Translations under genes and position numbers: made by a program
Notes under the pieces: generated by a model
Told to the model about the DNA's origin: nothing
Database searches by the model: none
Seen by the model: only the letters and a program-made list of their open reading frames with translations
Part shown: in pieces, positions 22,141 to 33,800 of the stretch
Numbering within the stretch: the first letter of the stretch is position 1
Layout: the number at the start of each line of letters is the position of its first letter
From: Notamacropus eugenii
Lineage: Eukaryota; Chordata; Mammalia; Diprotodontia; Macropodidae
Direction of reading: 5' to 3'
Assembly (NCBI RefSeq): GCF_028372415.1
Contig: NC_092879.1
Location: 98,125,055-98,189,054 of the forward strand
Length of the DNA: 64,000 bases

Positions 22141-23020
22141 TAAAATGGGCAGTATTCTACTCAGTTACAACGTTTACTAAGTGGAAAATGTAGGAATACA
22201 TTTGCAGCATGGAATTATTTGAGTATAGCTTGAAGGACCAATAGAAGGGTTTGTTTCAGGCTTTATGGAAGGCAAATATATCCATGAATATCATTAAGTT
22301 TTCAGTTTTCATATTTTAGGAGAGCCTCATGGGCCCCAAAAGAGGGAGCTCATGATGCAAGACTGCTAACACAAATCTTTTGGGAGTGGACTAACTGAAA
22401 GTAATGGGTCCAATAATTTGAGGTGCTGGCAGCTAATGGTCCTTGAGAAGATTGAGATTTTGAATGATACTGTTTGTAATTTTAAATCCGAAATTGATTG
22501 ATTTGAGTTTTGTCCTAAACTAAATTATCATGTGACCTCGTTTAATTAGGATGTGTTCTTCTATTAGGATAATTGTGATGTTTGGCCCCCCAAAGGTATG
22601 TCAGACCTTAATACAAAATACACTTAATATTAAGCATTAGGGCAATATGCTTAGAAATTTCATGAATAAGAATTAAAAGTATAATTAGATCAAAATTACC
22701 TAATAATGATGTCTGAATGCAGTCTGTATAGAACATTCAATGGCTAAATTAAGTGATTTTCTATGTAAGATAATTTAAAAAAATACATTCAGCTGAACTG
22801 ATGTTATTTGTCTGGCAATAAGTTTCATTTCACGTTTAAAAATCCCTAACATCGTTTGTGTTATCGTTAAGCTTCTAATCTTTCTTGCATTGTGATATTT
22901 GGGAAATCATTGTAAGATAATTTGCAAAATGATACCTAGGGAGTTATGCAATTGTATTCTTAGCAAATTAGCTTCTCTTTTAATCTGAATGCTGTCAGAC
23001 TGGCTCGAGTTTGTAGAGAA
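22141..23020. other. AT-rich, no gene recognised
   Basis: Follows ERV copy D and may be its continuation, but I found no second copy in the window to confirm it. No conserved peptide, no splice-flanked ORF. Confidence 0.35.
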
Positions 23021-23029
23021 TATGGTCAT

Positions 23030-24225
23030 AGGACAGAGTCAAGATGGCAACAACTGCCAAACTTCCCTCAAACCCTCTCCCACAAAGCAACACAGAAACA
23101 TTAAATCAAATTCTGAGTGTGGAAGTCAACAAAAATCCACAATGTGTCATTTTTTCCAGCCCAGGTCAATTTAGAAAGACAGAAAGGTCTACAGACACTG
23201 GCATGGGACTGGCTGGAGACTATGCTATGTGGGGCACTGCAGAAGCAGCACTGGCTGTGGACCTTTGAGGTAGCAATTGCAACAGTAGTAGAGGCGGCAG
23301 CAGGAGTTTCCAAAGCACAGGGAAGTTAAGGGTACTGAATATTTGGTCAGAGACAAATTCCAGGAGACCTCTGTGCTTGCACTGGGTGAAGGATTGGGTG
23401 TCATTTGGCAGCTCTATAGCCTGTTACCCAGTTCTGCATCACTTCCAGGATGAAGAGGAATAGCCACAATTAGGAAAGAGCAGGGGTCCTACCTAGGTAA
23501 GCACCAGAGTATAGATCAAGAACACAGACCTCTCCTCAGATCATACTACACTGGTGGTATTGAAAACCTACAGGCCTGTACATTGAACTATAGAAGTTCA
23601 GACTGGCCATCTCCCTTCCCCCCAAGTGAACAGAACCCAATTCTAACATAATGTCCAAAGTCAAGAGGTATGCTGAGAAAATGAACAGTCAACAAAAAGA
23701 GAATCCAACAATCAAAAGTTTCTGTGGTGACAGGGAAGCTCAAGATACAAACACAGAAGAAGAACAACTTGAAAACATCTACATGCAAAGCCTCAAAGAA
23801 AAATGCAGATTGGATACAAGCCCAACAAGAATTTCTAGTAGGGCTAAAAAAAGATTTAAAAAGAACAAAAAGAAATTTAAAAATCCAAAGTGGTAGGGGA
23901 AAAATTTGGAAAAGAAATAAGAGCAATGCAAGAGAATTAACGGCTTGGCTACAGAGGAACAAAAAATACTGAATAACTCCTTAAAAATCAGAATTGACCA
24001 AACTGGTAAAAGTAGTACAAAAAAGTACTGAAGAAAATAACCCCCTAAAATTAGAATTGTTCAAGCAGAAGTTAATGACTCCATGAAACATTAAGAAAAA
24101 AAGACAAAAGACTGAAAAAAATAGAAGAAAATATGAAATATCTTGCAGAAAAAGCAACTGATCTGGAAGACAGGTTGAGGAGAGATAATTTAAGAATTAT
24201 TGGACTACCAGAAAATATGATCACA
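23030..24225 (+). mobile_element. HAL1/L1 5' portion with ORF1 remnant, 3'-truncated
   Basis: Begins with the L1/HAL1 start motif 'cagagtcaagatggcaaca', has a 600-bp 5' UTR, then ORF1 from 23,651 (MSKVKRYAEKMN...) broken by frameshifts, ending at the beginning of the RRM domain near 24,170-24,215 (DLEDRLRRDNLRIIGLPEN). A possible imperfect TSD is AATATGGTCATA at 23,018-23,029 against AATATGATCACA at about 24,215-24,226. No poly(A) tail. Confidence 0.7.
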
Positions 24226-25485
24226 ATGTTTAAAAACTGTTAAGTATTTAATTGGATATATTTGACTTTAAAATAAAAATAATAATAATGACTACAACAG
24301 TCCTTGTAATTTCTCCTTATTTGTGAAACTCCTTGAAGATTTGTTCAGTTCTTTGGGAACCTTCTGAAGGGTTAATGGAATATAAATATCTTCCCTGTAT
24401 ATTTATAGGCCTATGTGACTGCATGTGTTCCTTTTTTCTCCTTGGAACAGGGGTCGTGTTCCCAGGTCTATAGGTACACAGGTATTTTCCCTTACCAATG
24501 ACAGATGTATTACTCCTTCGAACCGTGGCCCGGTTCACAGGTGTAACACATCCTGTGTTGAGTAACAAGAGCCATGTAGGTTTACACGCCTTTTGTCACT
24601 AAGCCAATTAGGTGCTGAGTCACGTGGGATTTCATGCCTTTCTTTTATTCTTTTTTTCAAATTCATATAAATTTATTTTCAGTTTTCAACATTCATTTCC
24701 ACAAAATTTTGAATTTCAAATTTCCTCCCCATCTCCTCCCCACCCCCACTCCAGGACAGCATCTATTCTGATTGCCTTTTCCTTTAATCTGCCCTCCCTT
24801 TTATCACCTTCCCCCCATCCCCTTCCCTTCCACTTTCCTGTAGGGTAAGATAGATTTCTATACCCTATTGCTTATATATCTTATTTCCTTGTTGCATGTA
24901 AAAACAATCTCTCACATTCATTTTTAAAGCTTTGAGTTCCACATTCTCTACTTTCTCCCCTCCCCACCCACCCTCATTGAGAAGGCAAGCAATTTGATAC
25001 AAGTTATGCATGTGTGGTCATGGAAAACACCTCCATAATAGTGATGTCGTGAAAGACTACATTTCTCTCTATCCTGTCCCGCCCTCTATTTATTCTATTC
25101 TCCCCTTTGACCTGTCCCTCTACCAAAGTGTTTGCTTCTGATGATCCCTTCCCCCAATCTGTCATCCCTTCTATCATTCCTCCCTCTTATCCCCTTCCCT
25201 CCTGCTTTCCTGTAGGGTAAGATAAACTTCCATACCCAATTGAGTGTGCATGATATTCCCTCCTGAAGCCAAATCAGATGAAAGGAAGGCTCACTTATTC
25301 CTTCTCACCTTCCCCTTTCCCTTCCATTGTAAAAGCTTTTTCTTGCCTCTTATGTGAGATGATTTACTACATTCTACCTCTCCCTTTCTCTTTCTCCTTG
25401 TACATTCCTCTCTACCCTGAATTTTCTTTTGTAGATATCATCCCTTCATATTCAGCTCACCCTGTGCCCTCTGTCTCTCTCTTTG

Positions 25486-25487
<2 letters not shown>

Positions 25488-25521
<34 letters not shown>

Positions 25522-25535
25522 CATATGTATATATT
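25488..25535. repeat. (CA)n / CATA microsatellite in HAL1 3' UTR
   Basis: ACAT units followed by about 12 CA repeats and TATG. Lies inside the purine-rich HAL1 3' UTR. Confidence 0.9.
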
Positions 25536-25579
25536 CTTTCCAACTATCCTAATACTGAGAAAGGTCTCAAGAGTTACAA

Positions 25580-26765
25580 TCATCTTTCCATGTAGGAATG
25601 TAGACAGGTCAGCTTTAATAAGTCCCTTTTGGTATCTCTTTCCTGTTTACCTTTACATGCTTCTCTTGATTCTTGTATTTGAAAGTCAAATTTTCTATTC
25701 AGCTCTGATCTTTTCAACAAGAATGCTTGAAAGTCCTCTATTTCATTGAAATTCCATTTTTTCTCCTGAAGTATTATACTCAGTTTTGCTGCATAGATGA
25801 TTCTTGGTTTTAATCCTAGCTTCTCTGACCCCTGGAATATCATATTGCAAGTGCTCTGATACCTTAGTTTAGAAGTTGCTAAGTCTTGTGTCATCCTGAT
25901 TGTATTTCCACAATATTTGAATTGCTTCTTTCTGGCTGCTTGTAATATTTTCTCCTTGACCTGGGAACTCTGGAATTTGGCTACAACATTCCTAGGAGTT
26001 TTCCTTTTGGGATCTCTTTCAGGAGGTGATTGGTGGATTCTTTCCATTTCTATTTTACCCTCTGGTTTTAAATATCAGGGCAGTTTTCTTCGATACTTTC
26101 TTTAAAGATGATGTCTAGGCTCTTTTTTTGATCATGGTTTTCAGGTAGCGTAGTAATTTTTAAATTGTGTCTCCTGGATCTATTTTCCATGTCAATTGTT
26201 TTTCAAATGAGATACTTCATATTGTCTTCTATTTTTTCATTCTTTTGGTTTTGTTTTATAATTTCTTGATTTCTCATAAAGTCATTAGCTTTCATTTGAT
26301 CCATTCTAATTTTTAAAGAATTATTTTCTTTAGTGAGCTTTTGGACCTCTTTTTCCATTTGGCACATTCTGCTTTTTAAAGCATTCTTCTCCCCATTGGC
26401 TTTTTGGACCTCTTTTGCCATTTGGGTTAGTCTAATTTTAAAGGTGTTATTTTCTTCAGCATTTTTTGGGTTTCCTTTAGCAAGCTGTTGACTCATTTTC
26501 CATGATTTTCTTGTATCACTCTCATATTCCTTCCCAATTTTTCCTCTACTTCTTTGATTTGATTTTCAAACTCCTTTTTGAGCTCTTCCATGGCCCGAGA
26601 CCAATTCATATTTTTTTTAAAGGCTTTGGATGGAGGAGTTTTTGCTTTGTTGTCTTCTTCTGGTTGTATGTTTTGATCTTCCTTGTCACCAATGACATAA
26701 GAAAATACTTCTTCATCTAGAAAGTAAGAGTCTATAGTCTGTTTCTTTTTCTCCCTTTTGCTCAT
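25580..26765 (-). pseudogene. HAL1 ORF1p, full length but frameshifted
   Basis: Three minus-strand frames in order: an N terminus MSKREKKKQTIDSYF with acidic linker (26,765-26,493); a coiled coil with MEKEVQKLTKENNSLK-type heptads (26,496-26,203); and the RRM/C-terminal domain containing RNVVAKFQSSQVKEKIL and an FKYCGNTIRMTQDLA block (26,047-25,580). The family residues for RNA binding are largely kept, but two or more frame breaks kill the ORF. Encodes only an RNA-binding chaperone-type protein, no reverse transcriptase. Confidence 0.85.
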
Positions 26766-27640
26766 TTTCCTAACCCATTACTTGACTTTTGAGCTTTGTT
26801 AAGTGGAGGGCTCCAGAAGTAGCCTCAGCTTTAGCAGTGGCTGCAGCCACCCTGGGGCTTGGGCTGGGGCTAGGGCCAGACCATGCTCCCCTCTCAGTCA
26901 GGTGAGAGACCCTTCGCTCTGACCTTTGAAGCTGTGTTTACTGTTTGTGGGTTGAACTGTCAGGAATCCACAGAAGTCATCAGCAGTTCAGTCCCCTAAG
27001 GCCTGCTCCCACTCAATCTGTGCCAAACTGTGTTCCGCTGCAAGCCTAGTGCAATAGACCCTTCCCATCAACCTTCCAGATTGTCTTGGGCTGGAAATTT
27101 GCTTCAGTCTGTCAATTTGTGGCTTCTGCTGCTCTAGAATTTGTTGAGGGTCATTTTTTTTTACAGGTTTTTTGAGGGGTTTGGGGGGAGGGCTGTAGCA
27201 GGTCTCTGCTTCTACTCTGCCATCTTGTCTCTGCCCCCACTTTCATGCCTTTTTGTATTGAGCCAATCAGGTGCCAAATCTTTGCTTAAGGGGGGCTTGC
27301 TCATGGGAAGGATGTTTTGCTTGAGACTTTTTTGATTTCCAGGGTTAGGGACTCTGAGTAGCAATCATCAAGGCCCTTCCCGCCAGATGTGAACAAGAAT
27401 TCAGATGTCAGTGTTCCCTGGTCTGGTGATGTGCAAATATTCCTGTTACTCTTAAACTTTGTTTTTGTATATTCTCGAATGATGTTTTGTCTTGTGCTAG
27501 TGTGCAGAATAAATGTTATGGTGCTTTAGTCTAGAGTGAAGAGTGCTTATTATACTGTGAGATTTGATCCTTAGAGTAAACACACGTACGTACATATGTA
27601 TACACATACATACATATTCATAGTAGCTGCTTATATCACA

Positions 27641-28525
27641 TTGGCGACACACTTTCTATTTGGGCAAGGCTATGAAATCTTATAAGCATGGAAAAGTAGT
27701 TACTGAAAGATGATTGTGACATTCTTAAATAGTGTAGTGTTCTAACCAGAAACTAGGACGCTTCACAACCTAAGTTAGGGGGCTGCAAGTTTGTTTTATG
27801 AGAAGTGACTTTTTAACCTAATAAATTGTTTGTCTTCTGATTATGAAAATTACGAAATTCCACCTTTCATAGTACGTATTAAAGTTACACTGTTAAGCCA
27901 ACTCAGTCGTAACAGATCCCAGATGGAAAGATTTTATTTATGTCTTAACAGTTAATATGGAACACCTTCAGATACAGATATTTGTTAGTTTGGAAATTGA
28001 CGATGGTCAGTGTTCTTCTGGGTTTGTGGTGAATAATCATGTATTCGCTGCATGAATGTGGTTCTTTTCTTAAACCCTGAGGGCTGATTTTTGCTTCAGG
28101 ATGTCTTTAAATTTGGAAAGAACAGTAAGACAAGACCTTGTACTTTTGTACGGGAGGTAAATCATGTTTATTGTTAACTGCTATTGCAACAACTGGATAA
28201 TAATAAGAGTAAATAATAATTGTATCTTGCCATGGGCTGTCATTAGTGAACCTTGCTATTTGAAGTAACATTTACTGGAACTGTAATTTGATATTGTTTC
28301 CAGTTTTGACTTCAGTTGCTGAATTTTCATCATACCAGCCATTCTCCATTCAAGGGAAATGTTATGAGCTGCTCAAAGATAGTGCCTTCTGAGGCTGCTC
28401 CAGGTGAATTTCTGCACTGGAAAGATTGAGAAAATGGCCTTAGGAAGGAAATTGCAAGATCCCCTTGACTCAGTTTCCCCTTTGTTCTATTTCCTTTCTG
28501 AATAGCAAATTTTCCTTCCTGGTTA
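27641..28525. other. No gene recognised
   Basis: AT-rich until about 28,300, then approaches the Speedy-like gene's CpG island. No conserved ORF or recognisable repeat. A CGTA/CATA microsatellite lies just before it (27,583-27,620). Confidence 0.35.
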
Positions 28526-28529
28526 ATCC

Positions 28530-28661
28530 TTGCAAGCATGCCTCACTTTTCCTGTGCAAGAGTTCTTGCAAGCATGCCTCACTTTTCTCATGCAAGCATT
28601 CTTGCAAACATGCCTCCCATTCCCTGGGCAAGCATCCTTGCATGCATGCCTTACTTTGATG
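28530..28661 (+). repeat. 36-bp minisatellite, 3.7 copies
   Basis: Units start TTGCAAGCATGCCTCACTT at 28,530, 28,566, 28,602 and 28,638, with exactly 36-bp spacing and a few substitutions. Because 36 is a multiple of 3, frames stay open and repeat a 12-residue motif on either strand, but nothing indicates translation. Each unit carries a CATGC palindrome. Confidence 0.85.
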
Positions 28662-28889
28662 GGGAAGACTGTAGGCCCCCTCCCCTTGCCATGCTTCCAC
28701 TCTGGGTCAAAAGAAGGAAAGGCCCTAGAGCCTTTGGAATTTAATGGTATTCCCAGCAAGCCCCTGGGCACACTCCTGTGCACCCAAGCCCACCTTGCTT
28801 TGGGCGGGAGGACAGGCCTGAGAGGGGGAGGGGAAGGGAAGTTTTTCTTCTACAAGCTAACAAACTGTCGGTTAAAATGGTTCATTTGA

Positions 28890-29480
28890 GCACCACAGCC
28901 ATGCTCACTGCCCCCTCCTTCACGTCTTTCCCTTGACTCTCCTCTGTGTGGGAGGCAGCTCCAGACTCTGGTCCATCTTCGACCTGCCTGACCTGGACCA
29001 CCTGGCCCTCTCAGAGCGGGGAAAGTAGAGACTCCGCCCCCTGGCACTCTGCGCAGTGGCACTGCTGAGCCTGTGGTGCTTAGACCAAGAGGTAGATCCG
29101 GCCTGAGGAGGCTCCGCCACCCTCTCTGAGGGAGTTTGCTGTGGCCGGTGCGCCTCCGACCAGTGCGCCCCTGTCCAGTGCGCCTCTGGCCGGTCCGCCC
29201 CTGCCCGGCGCGCCTCTGCCCGGCCTGGTTGGCAGTCCTTCCCCGGCCTAGTTCAGGGGCATCTTTTTTAGGCCTGCAGGACGCTTTTGGGCCTCCGAGG
29301 AAGCCGCAGGACCTGGAAACACCGAGATCCAGGTAAATTCCCCGGGAGGGAGGCGCCCATGGGGTCCCGGTACCCCGGGGTGCCTGGCGCGTGTCCGGTG
29401 CTGCGAAGACTCTGCCTCCTGGTTCCTTCCGACCGTCCAGGGTTGGTGAAGCCCCCTTGCCCATCGCCCTCCGTGGAAGG
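28890..29480 (+). promoter_or_regulatory. CpG island and noncoding exon 1 of the Speedy-like gene
   Basis: A CpG-dense block upstream of the Speedy-like coding exons. A good splice donor, GATCCAG|GTAAAT, lies at 29,332/29,333 and would join exon 2 at 30,744. In the frame leading into exon 2 a TGA sits at 29,127 and no ATG occurs before 30,793, so this exon is 5' UTR. The transcription start is not defined. The island could also drive something on the minus strand, but I see no supported exon there. Confidence 0.55.
29145..29228. repeat. 15-bp minisatellite in the CpG island
   Basis: Five and a half units of the type CCGGTGCGCCTCTGG at 15-bp steps from 29,145. Contains repeated GCGCC sites. 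Lies in the putative noncoding exon 1 or just upstream. Confidence 0.8.
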
Positions 29481-29499
29481 TGATCCTAGCAGCTAGAAT

Positions 29500-29705
29500 T
29501 TCTATAGCATTTCACGGTTTGCGGGGCGCTTTGCAAATATCTCATTTTATTTTTTGCAACCCTCCCGGGAGCCCCGTCCTAGTGTTACCCCCATTTTGTA
29601 GACGGGGTAACCAGGTGGAGAGACTTGCCGGAGGCATGGGAGTACGTGAGACTGAATTGGAAGTCTGGTCTGGTGCCCTACCCACTGCACCACCCGGCTT
29701 CTCCT
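29500..29705 (-). repeat. MIR-core SINE, antisense
   Basis: Reads in reverse as MIR: 'gctttgcaaatatctcatttta', 'ccccattttgtagac', 'gagacttgcc', ending 'cctacccactgcaccacc'. Confidence 0.75.
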
Positions 29706-29774
29706 TAGCCACCCAGGCAAATCTTAGCCCTTGTTGCCGATGCGAATCAGGCTCTCAGGGGGAGGTGATGGGTG

Positions 29775-29995
29775 GGAGACTGGGTGGCGCCATGGTGCTC
29801 AGAGCACTGGTTCTGCAAAAAGAAAGCCCTAAGTTCGAATCTGGCCTCTACCCCTTACGTACTTAACCTCCATTTGCTACAAAATGGGGATAATCGCAGC
29901 GCCATCCCCATAATGGGTCTAATTAATAATAATATGGAGAAAAAATGCTTAGCACAGTGCCTTCCACATAGTTGACGTCATATAAATGCTTATTC
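29775..29995 (+). repeat. Marsupial SINE
   Basis: 'gggtggcgccatggtgctcag', 'cctaagttcgaatctggcctc', 'aaaatggggataat', then 'cttagcacagtgccttcca' and 'ataaatgcttattcc'. Confidence 0.75.
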
Positions 29996-30119
29996 CTTTT
30001 CTTTCTAATGGCTTCCTAGTACGCGAGCTGGCATTTGAGGCCATTTTAGAGAGCCCTAACAGTTCCATTATCTGGAGCCCACACGCCATGATGTGGAGTG
30101 TTTTCCTTAAGCCATGTGA

Positions 30120-30475
30120 ATAGCCTCTCCCTCTCCCCTCCATACTTGTTTTCCCCCTTCCACTCCTCCCCTCCTCCCCTTCCATTCCAACCCCCCTTCC
30201 CTTCCCCCTCCCCTGCCTCTTCTCCCCCTCCCCTCCCCCTCCTCCCTTTCTCCCCTCCCCTTCCATTCCTCCCTCCCCCTCCCCTTCCCCTCATGTCCCC
30301 TCCCCTTCCCCTCATGTCCCCTCCCCTTCCCCTCATGTCCCCTCCCCCTTCTACTCCTCCCTTCCTTCCCCCTCCCCTCCCACTCCTCCCCCCTCCCCTT
30401 TCCCTTCCCTCTCCCCTTTTCTCTTCCTCCTTTCCTCCTTGCCCTGTGCTGCTGTGCCGCCCCCCAATTTCCTCA
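30120..30475. repeat. Polypyrimidine tract with a 21-bp x3 repeat
   Basis: About 350 bp almost wholly C/T on the plus strand. Around 30,278-30,345 a 21-bp unit (CCCTCCCCTTCCCCTCATGTC) occurs three times. The long frames on both strands arise only from the stop-poor composition. It lies in intron 1 of the Speedy-like gene. Confidence 0.85.
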
Positions 30476-30792
30476 ACCCTTCTGGTTCCCTGTGGGCCAG
30501 TGGCAGAATGTGTGCTTTCAGGGATTTTCAGTAGTACTGGGCAACTGCTGATCTTTCTCCCAGCTCTGTATATACCCCCTTTTCTTTTTACCATTCCTAT
30601 AATAATGTCATATAACATAACATAGTACAGATATAGAGGGCAGGTGGTCATTAGAGTCTAATGGTCACCTAGTTGTTGTGGTCACTGATCTCAACAGTCT
30701 CAGGAGAGTTGACAAATGACCCTCATTTCATTTCTTCACCCAGGGGGACTTGGTCAGCTCTCCCGACCAGACACTTCACCAGGATCAGAGAC

Positions 30793-30817
30793 ATGAAAGC
30801 TGATCCAAGAAATTCAG
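30793..30817 (+). CDS. Speedy-like coding exon 1 (gene exon 2)
   Basis: The exon spans 30,744-30,817 with a polypyrimidine 'tttcttcacccag' acceptor and a CAG|GTGAGG donor. The ATG at 30,793 gives MKADPRNS plus one base. The frame is open to the exon start, but the upstream exon has no ATG after its in-frame stop, so this ATG is the likely initiator. G at -3. Confidence 0.65.
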
Positions 30818-33800
30818 GTGAGGGTAAAGGGGTGAGAGGAGTGAAGGGGACCCCTGGGAAAGCCCCTAAATGGGGACAGATTTGAAAGAGTGAAAATTGA
30901 GCCCCTGGTGGTGGGTGATGGGTGGAGGGGGAGAGAAGAAGTAAGGGGTGAAGGAATTCAAGGGAGGAAGAGACTGGTTTGGGGAGATGACTATATCCCA
31001 TCCATGACTGGTCCCTCCAAGACCTCCTTTTGGTGATCACCTGAGAGCACTGGGCCCCCACACTACTCTCCCAGGAATGGTCCAAACCCTTGAGCTGAGG
31101 TTAAATGAGACATAGTTGTGATTCAATGTGTGGGCTTTAGAGGGATGGACCTTTGCAGGAACATCTTGGGGAAATGGTGTTGGAGGACATGGAAGAGTTC
31201 ATTTGGGGACAGTGGAGAGGGACTGAAAGACATCTGATGGCATTAGAGATGGCATTGGAGTTCTGGACAGACCTAACATCAGTCTGAAGAGTTTTGATTT
31301 CCTCTCTGACCTGCCAGTGATCAGAACATATGAAAGGCAGTGAGGGTAAACTGAGGCTCAGGGAACTTATTCCAATGAAAGCCCCTGGGCCTTTGCTCAC
31401 TCTCCCAATTCTGTCCTCGATATTATCATCAACATTGTCATTGTTTGCCAGTCGTCCTCATCCTCCAATAGCCATCAACTTGTGGTACAGTATTGGATTT
31501 GTTATCAACTGGTTTTCATGATCTGCCATCTTGGATAACTCCCACACTGCCTGGAGTGCCTCTGTTCCCACTTACCCTGTTATTCTTGACACTGGGTCTC
31601 ACCTACAAGAGACTAGAGGATAATCCTTTTCCCATGTATCTTGCAAGCATGTCCTCCTCCCCAGCTCTGTGTTGGTTCTTGTTCATTCTTGTTTTGGGGT
31701 TTTTAAAAGAGGCTTTGCTTCTCTATCTCACTCAGGCTGGAAGTGTTGCAGCTACTTGCGGGTTGATCTGAATACTGAGTAGAATTAACCTGCTCAGTGT
31801 TTCCAGCCAGTGCTGGCAGCCTGGTGGCCCTCTCCTCCCAGGGCTTGGTGATATCTGTGCCAGACTTAGCGCAGATGCCTGGTCTGCTTTAGTTCTATGA
31901 TGGCTAAGACCATCATAGGTCATATCCTGGACCCCAGTGATCCTCTCCAGCAGCACAGCCGCTGCACCCAGCTTCATATCCCTGTAGATTGTGAAGTTTG
32001 GGTCCTTTGTCCTCCTCAGCTTAAGCTCAAGTCATTATGCTCTCTCCACTGGTCTCTGACTGGACAATTGGGCTGGAGAAACAGGCGGTATTCAGTCTCA
32101 GCATTCTCATTCAGTAAGAGCATAGCCGGTGAAGAGGACTCTGGCTCTGGACTTGGGTTCAGATCCTGCTTCTGATGATTTCTATTTAGGTACCCTTGGG
32201 CAAGTCACTTTCCCTATGCAGGCCTCAGTTTCCTTAGCTGTAACATCACAGCTTTGGACTAGGTGGCCTTTGAAGGTTTTTCCCACTCAGGATTCCAGAG
32301 AAGTTGTCTGTGATCTTAGTGAACGCAGCTGTCGGAAGGAGGATAAATGGACCCCAATCTGTTTAGGAAAAAGTGGCTCTTGGAGAGAGTTGAGATACAG
32401 TCACCCAAGGAGCCTGGCCAAAATCAAAATGAAAAAATGACAACGATGAAGAATTCAGATGAATTTGAATGAACTAATTCTGAGACAGGAAACAAGAACC
32501 AGGAGCACAGTATTTGCCATGGTGACAATAAAGTGTCAGTTTAAAAAATTCCATGGCGGCAGAGCTCAGCTTAATGAGAATGGCTTAGGGGCCCCCTGGA
32601 TAAAGAGAGGTAGGGGTGCTATGGGTATGGAGCATTATGTTTGCTGTCAAAGATAGCCTCCTTTTTACAAGGAGGAAAGGGGGAAAATGTTTGTGCTCTA
32701 AAATCCAAAAAGCATTAAGAAACCTTGAAACAATAATGGCAAATGCTGTCCTTAATTCCATTTCTTTTATGGCCTTTATGGTGACTTTAAAATGAAGTCC
32801 TGATTGCCATTAATCTTTAGGATGAGATTAAGAAAACAATTTTTTTTACCTTGGTTCTGGCAAAAATGTAGCAGAATGTTTGACTCTGAATGAATTCTCC
32901 CTTGATTAGTCCAGAGCCTCTTAATCTGGGGTCCATAGATAGACTTTAGGGGGTCCATGAGGAAAAAGAAAGGAATATTTTGTTTTCCCTAACTTCTGGT
33001 TGATACTAAGCTTTTCCTGCAGCTGTGTACTCTGAAGCAGAAACCATTACTGTGGCTTCCCATGACTGCCAGGGGGTTCACATGACAGGAAAAGGGTTGA
33101 GAATCCCTTCTTTCACCTGTATTCCTTTTATTGGGCAGGACATCTCCACCCAACAGAGTAGACAAAAGCCCCCTTGACTCCTCCCCCTGCTGTAGGAGTA
33201 GGGCAGGCCAGGGTAGCCTGGAGCTTGGCTTCTGCAGTGCCTATTTGTTCAATAGAGGAGGCAGAGATCTGTCTTTGGAGTCTTACTCTGTGGTTTCTGA
33301 TACCATTTCTTCCTCTAGCCAGCAAATATGTTGCCCAAGAGAACAGGCAAGGGCCTGACTCCGAAGGAAGACCGGGAAAGAAAAGAAAGAGATATGAATG
33401 GATGGTGACCGAAGTGAGAGACACTTGGATTAAGATGAAGAGGAGAAGAGTGGATACCTTCAGGTCCCCAAACTTTGCAGTCTTCCAGCAACTTCTGAGT
33501 GAGTGGGGAGCATTTTTGCTCCAGGGCTTGCCAAATGGAGCCCCGTTGATTGAGGAACTAACTCAAAGTTCCACGGAAGTGGAAAAGAGTGCCTAGAGCT
33601 GGAGAGTGATGGAGCCAGCTGTGGAGGTGAAAGGGCTCATGATGTCTGAGGCTCCCCCAGCTGCTGAGTCTTCTTGGTGACTCACTGGCTCCCCCTCGAG
33701 GATGGCCTCTTCTCTATTGGTGGAATTGCCTTGGAGTGCCCACATGACCTTGGGGACCCCTTGGGCTGCTTTTTTCGTATTCTTCAAGGAGGATCAAGGG

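Larger units (their letters stand above)
24642..27240 (-). mobile_element. Complete HAL1 (half-L1) element with 12-bp TSD
   Basis: On the minus strand: 5' terminus 'gggggcagagacaagatggc' at 27,240, 5' UTR to about 26,770, ORF1 only (26,765-25,580), then directly a purine-rich 3' UTR of about 900 bp with a GT microsatellite, and an A-rich tail at 24,642. No ORF2. Flanked by TTTCATGCCTTT (24,630-24,641 and 27,241-27,252). The organisation matches HAL1 elements known from marsupials. Confidence 0.85.
24300..27640 (+). mobile_element. LTR interrupted by HAL1
   Basis: Sequence on both sides of the HAL1 joins into one LTR-like unit. On the left is a U3-like region. Two CCAAT-box-bearing tandem units of about 48 bp ('aagccaattaggtgc' at 24,601 and 'gagccaatcaggtgcc' at 27,260) flank the HAL1. 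An AATAAA signal lies at about 27,508, and a U5-like tail ends CA at 27,639-27,640, followed by TTGGCGACAC, possibly a primer-binding site. The left limit is a guess. No provirus body identified to the right. Confidence 0.45.

Noticed and set aside
28850-29464. A 204-codon minus-strand gene from the CpG island
   Set aside because: Consists largely of the translated 15-bp array (RTGQ/RRTG repeats) and has no recognised domain or splice context.
30046-30651. A 201-codon Gly/Arg-rich minus-strand ORF and its Pro-rich plus-strand partner
   Set aside because: Same compositional artefact over a polypyrimidine tract in an intron.
33174-33318. Using an upstream Met at 33,174 as the Speedy-like start
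   Set aside because: A good acceptor at 33,317-33,318 and phase match to the exon ending at 30,817 indicate that this stretch is intron.
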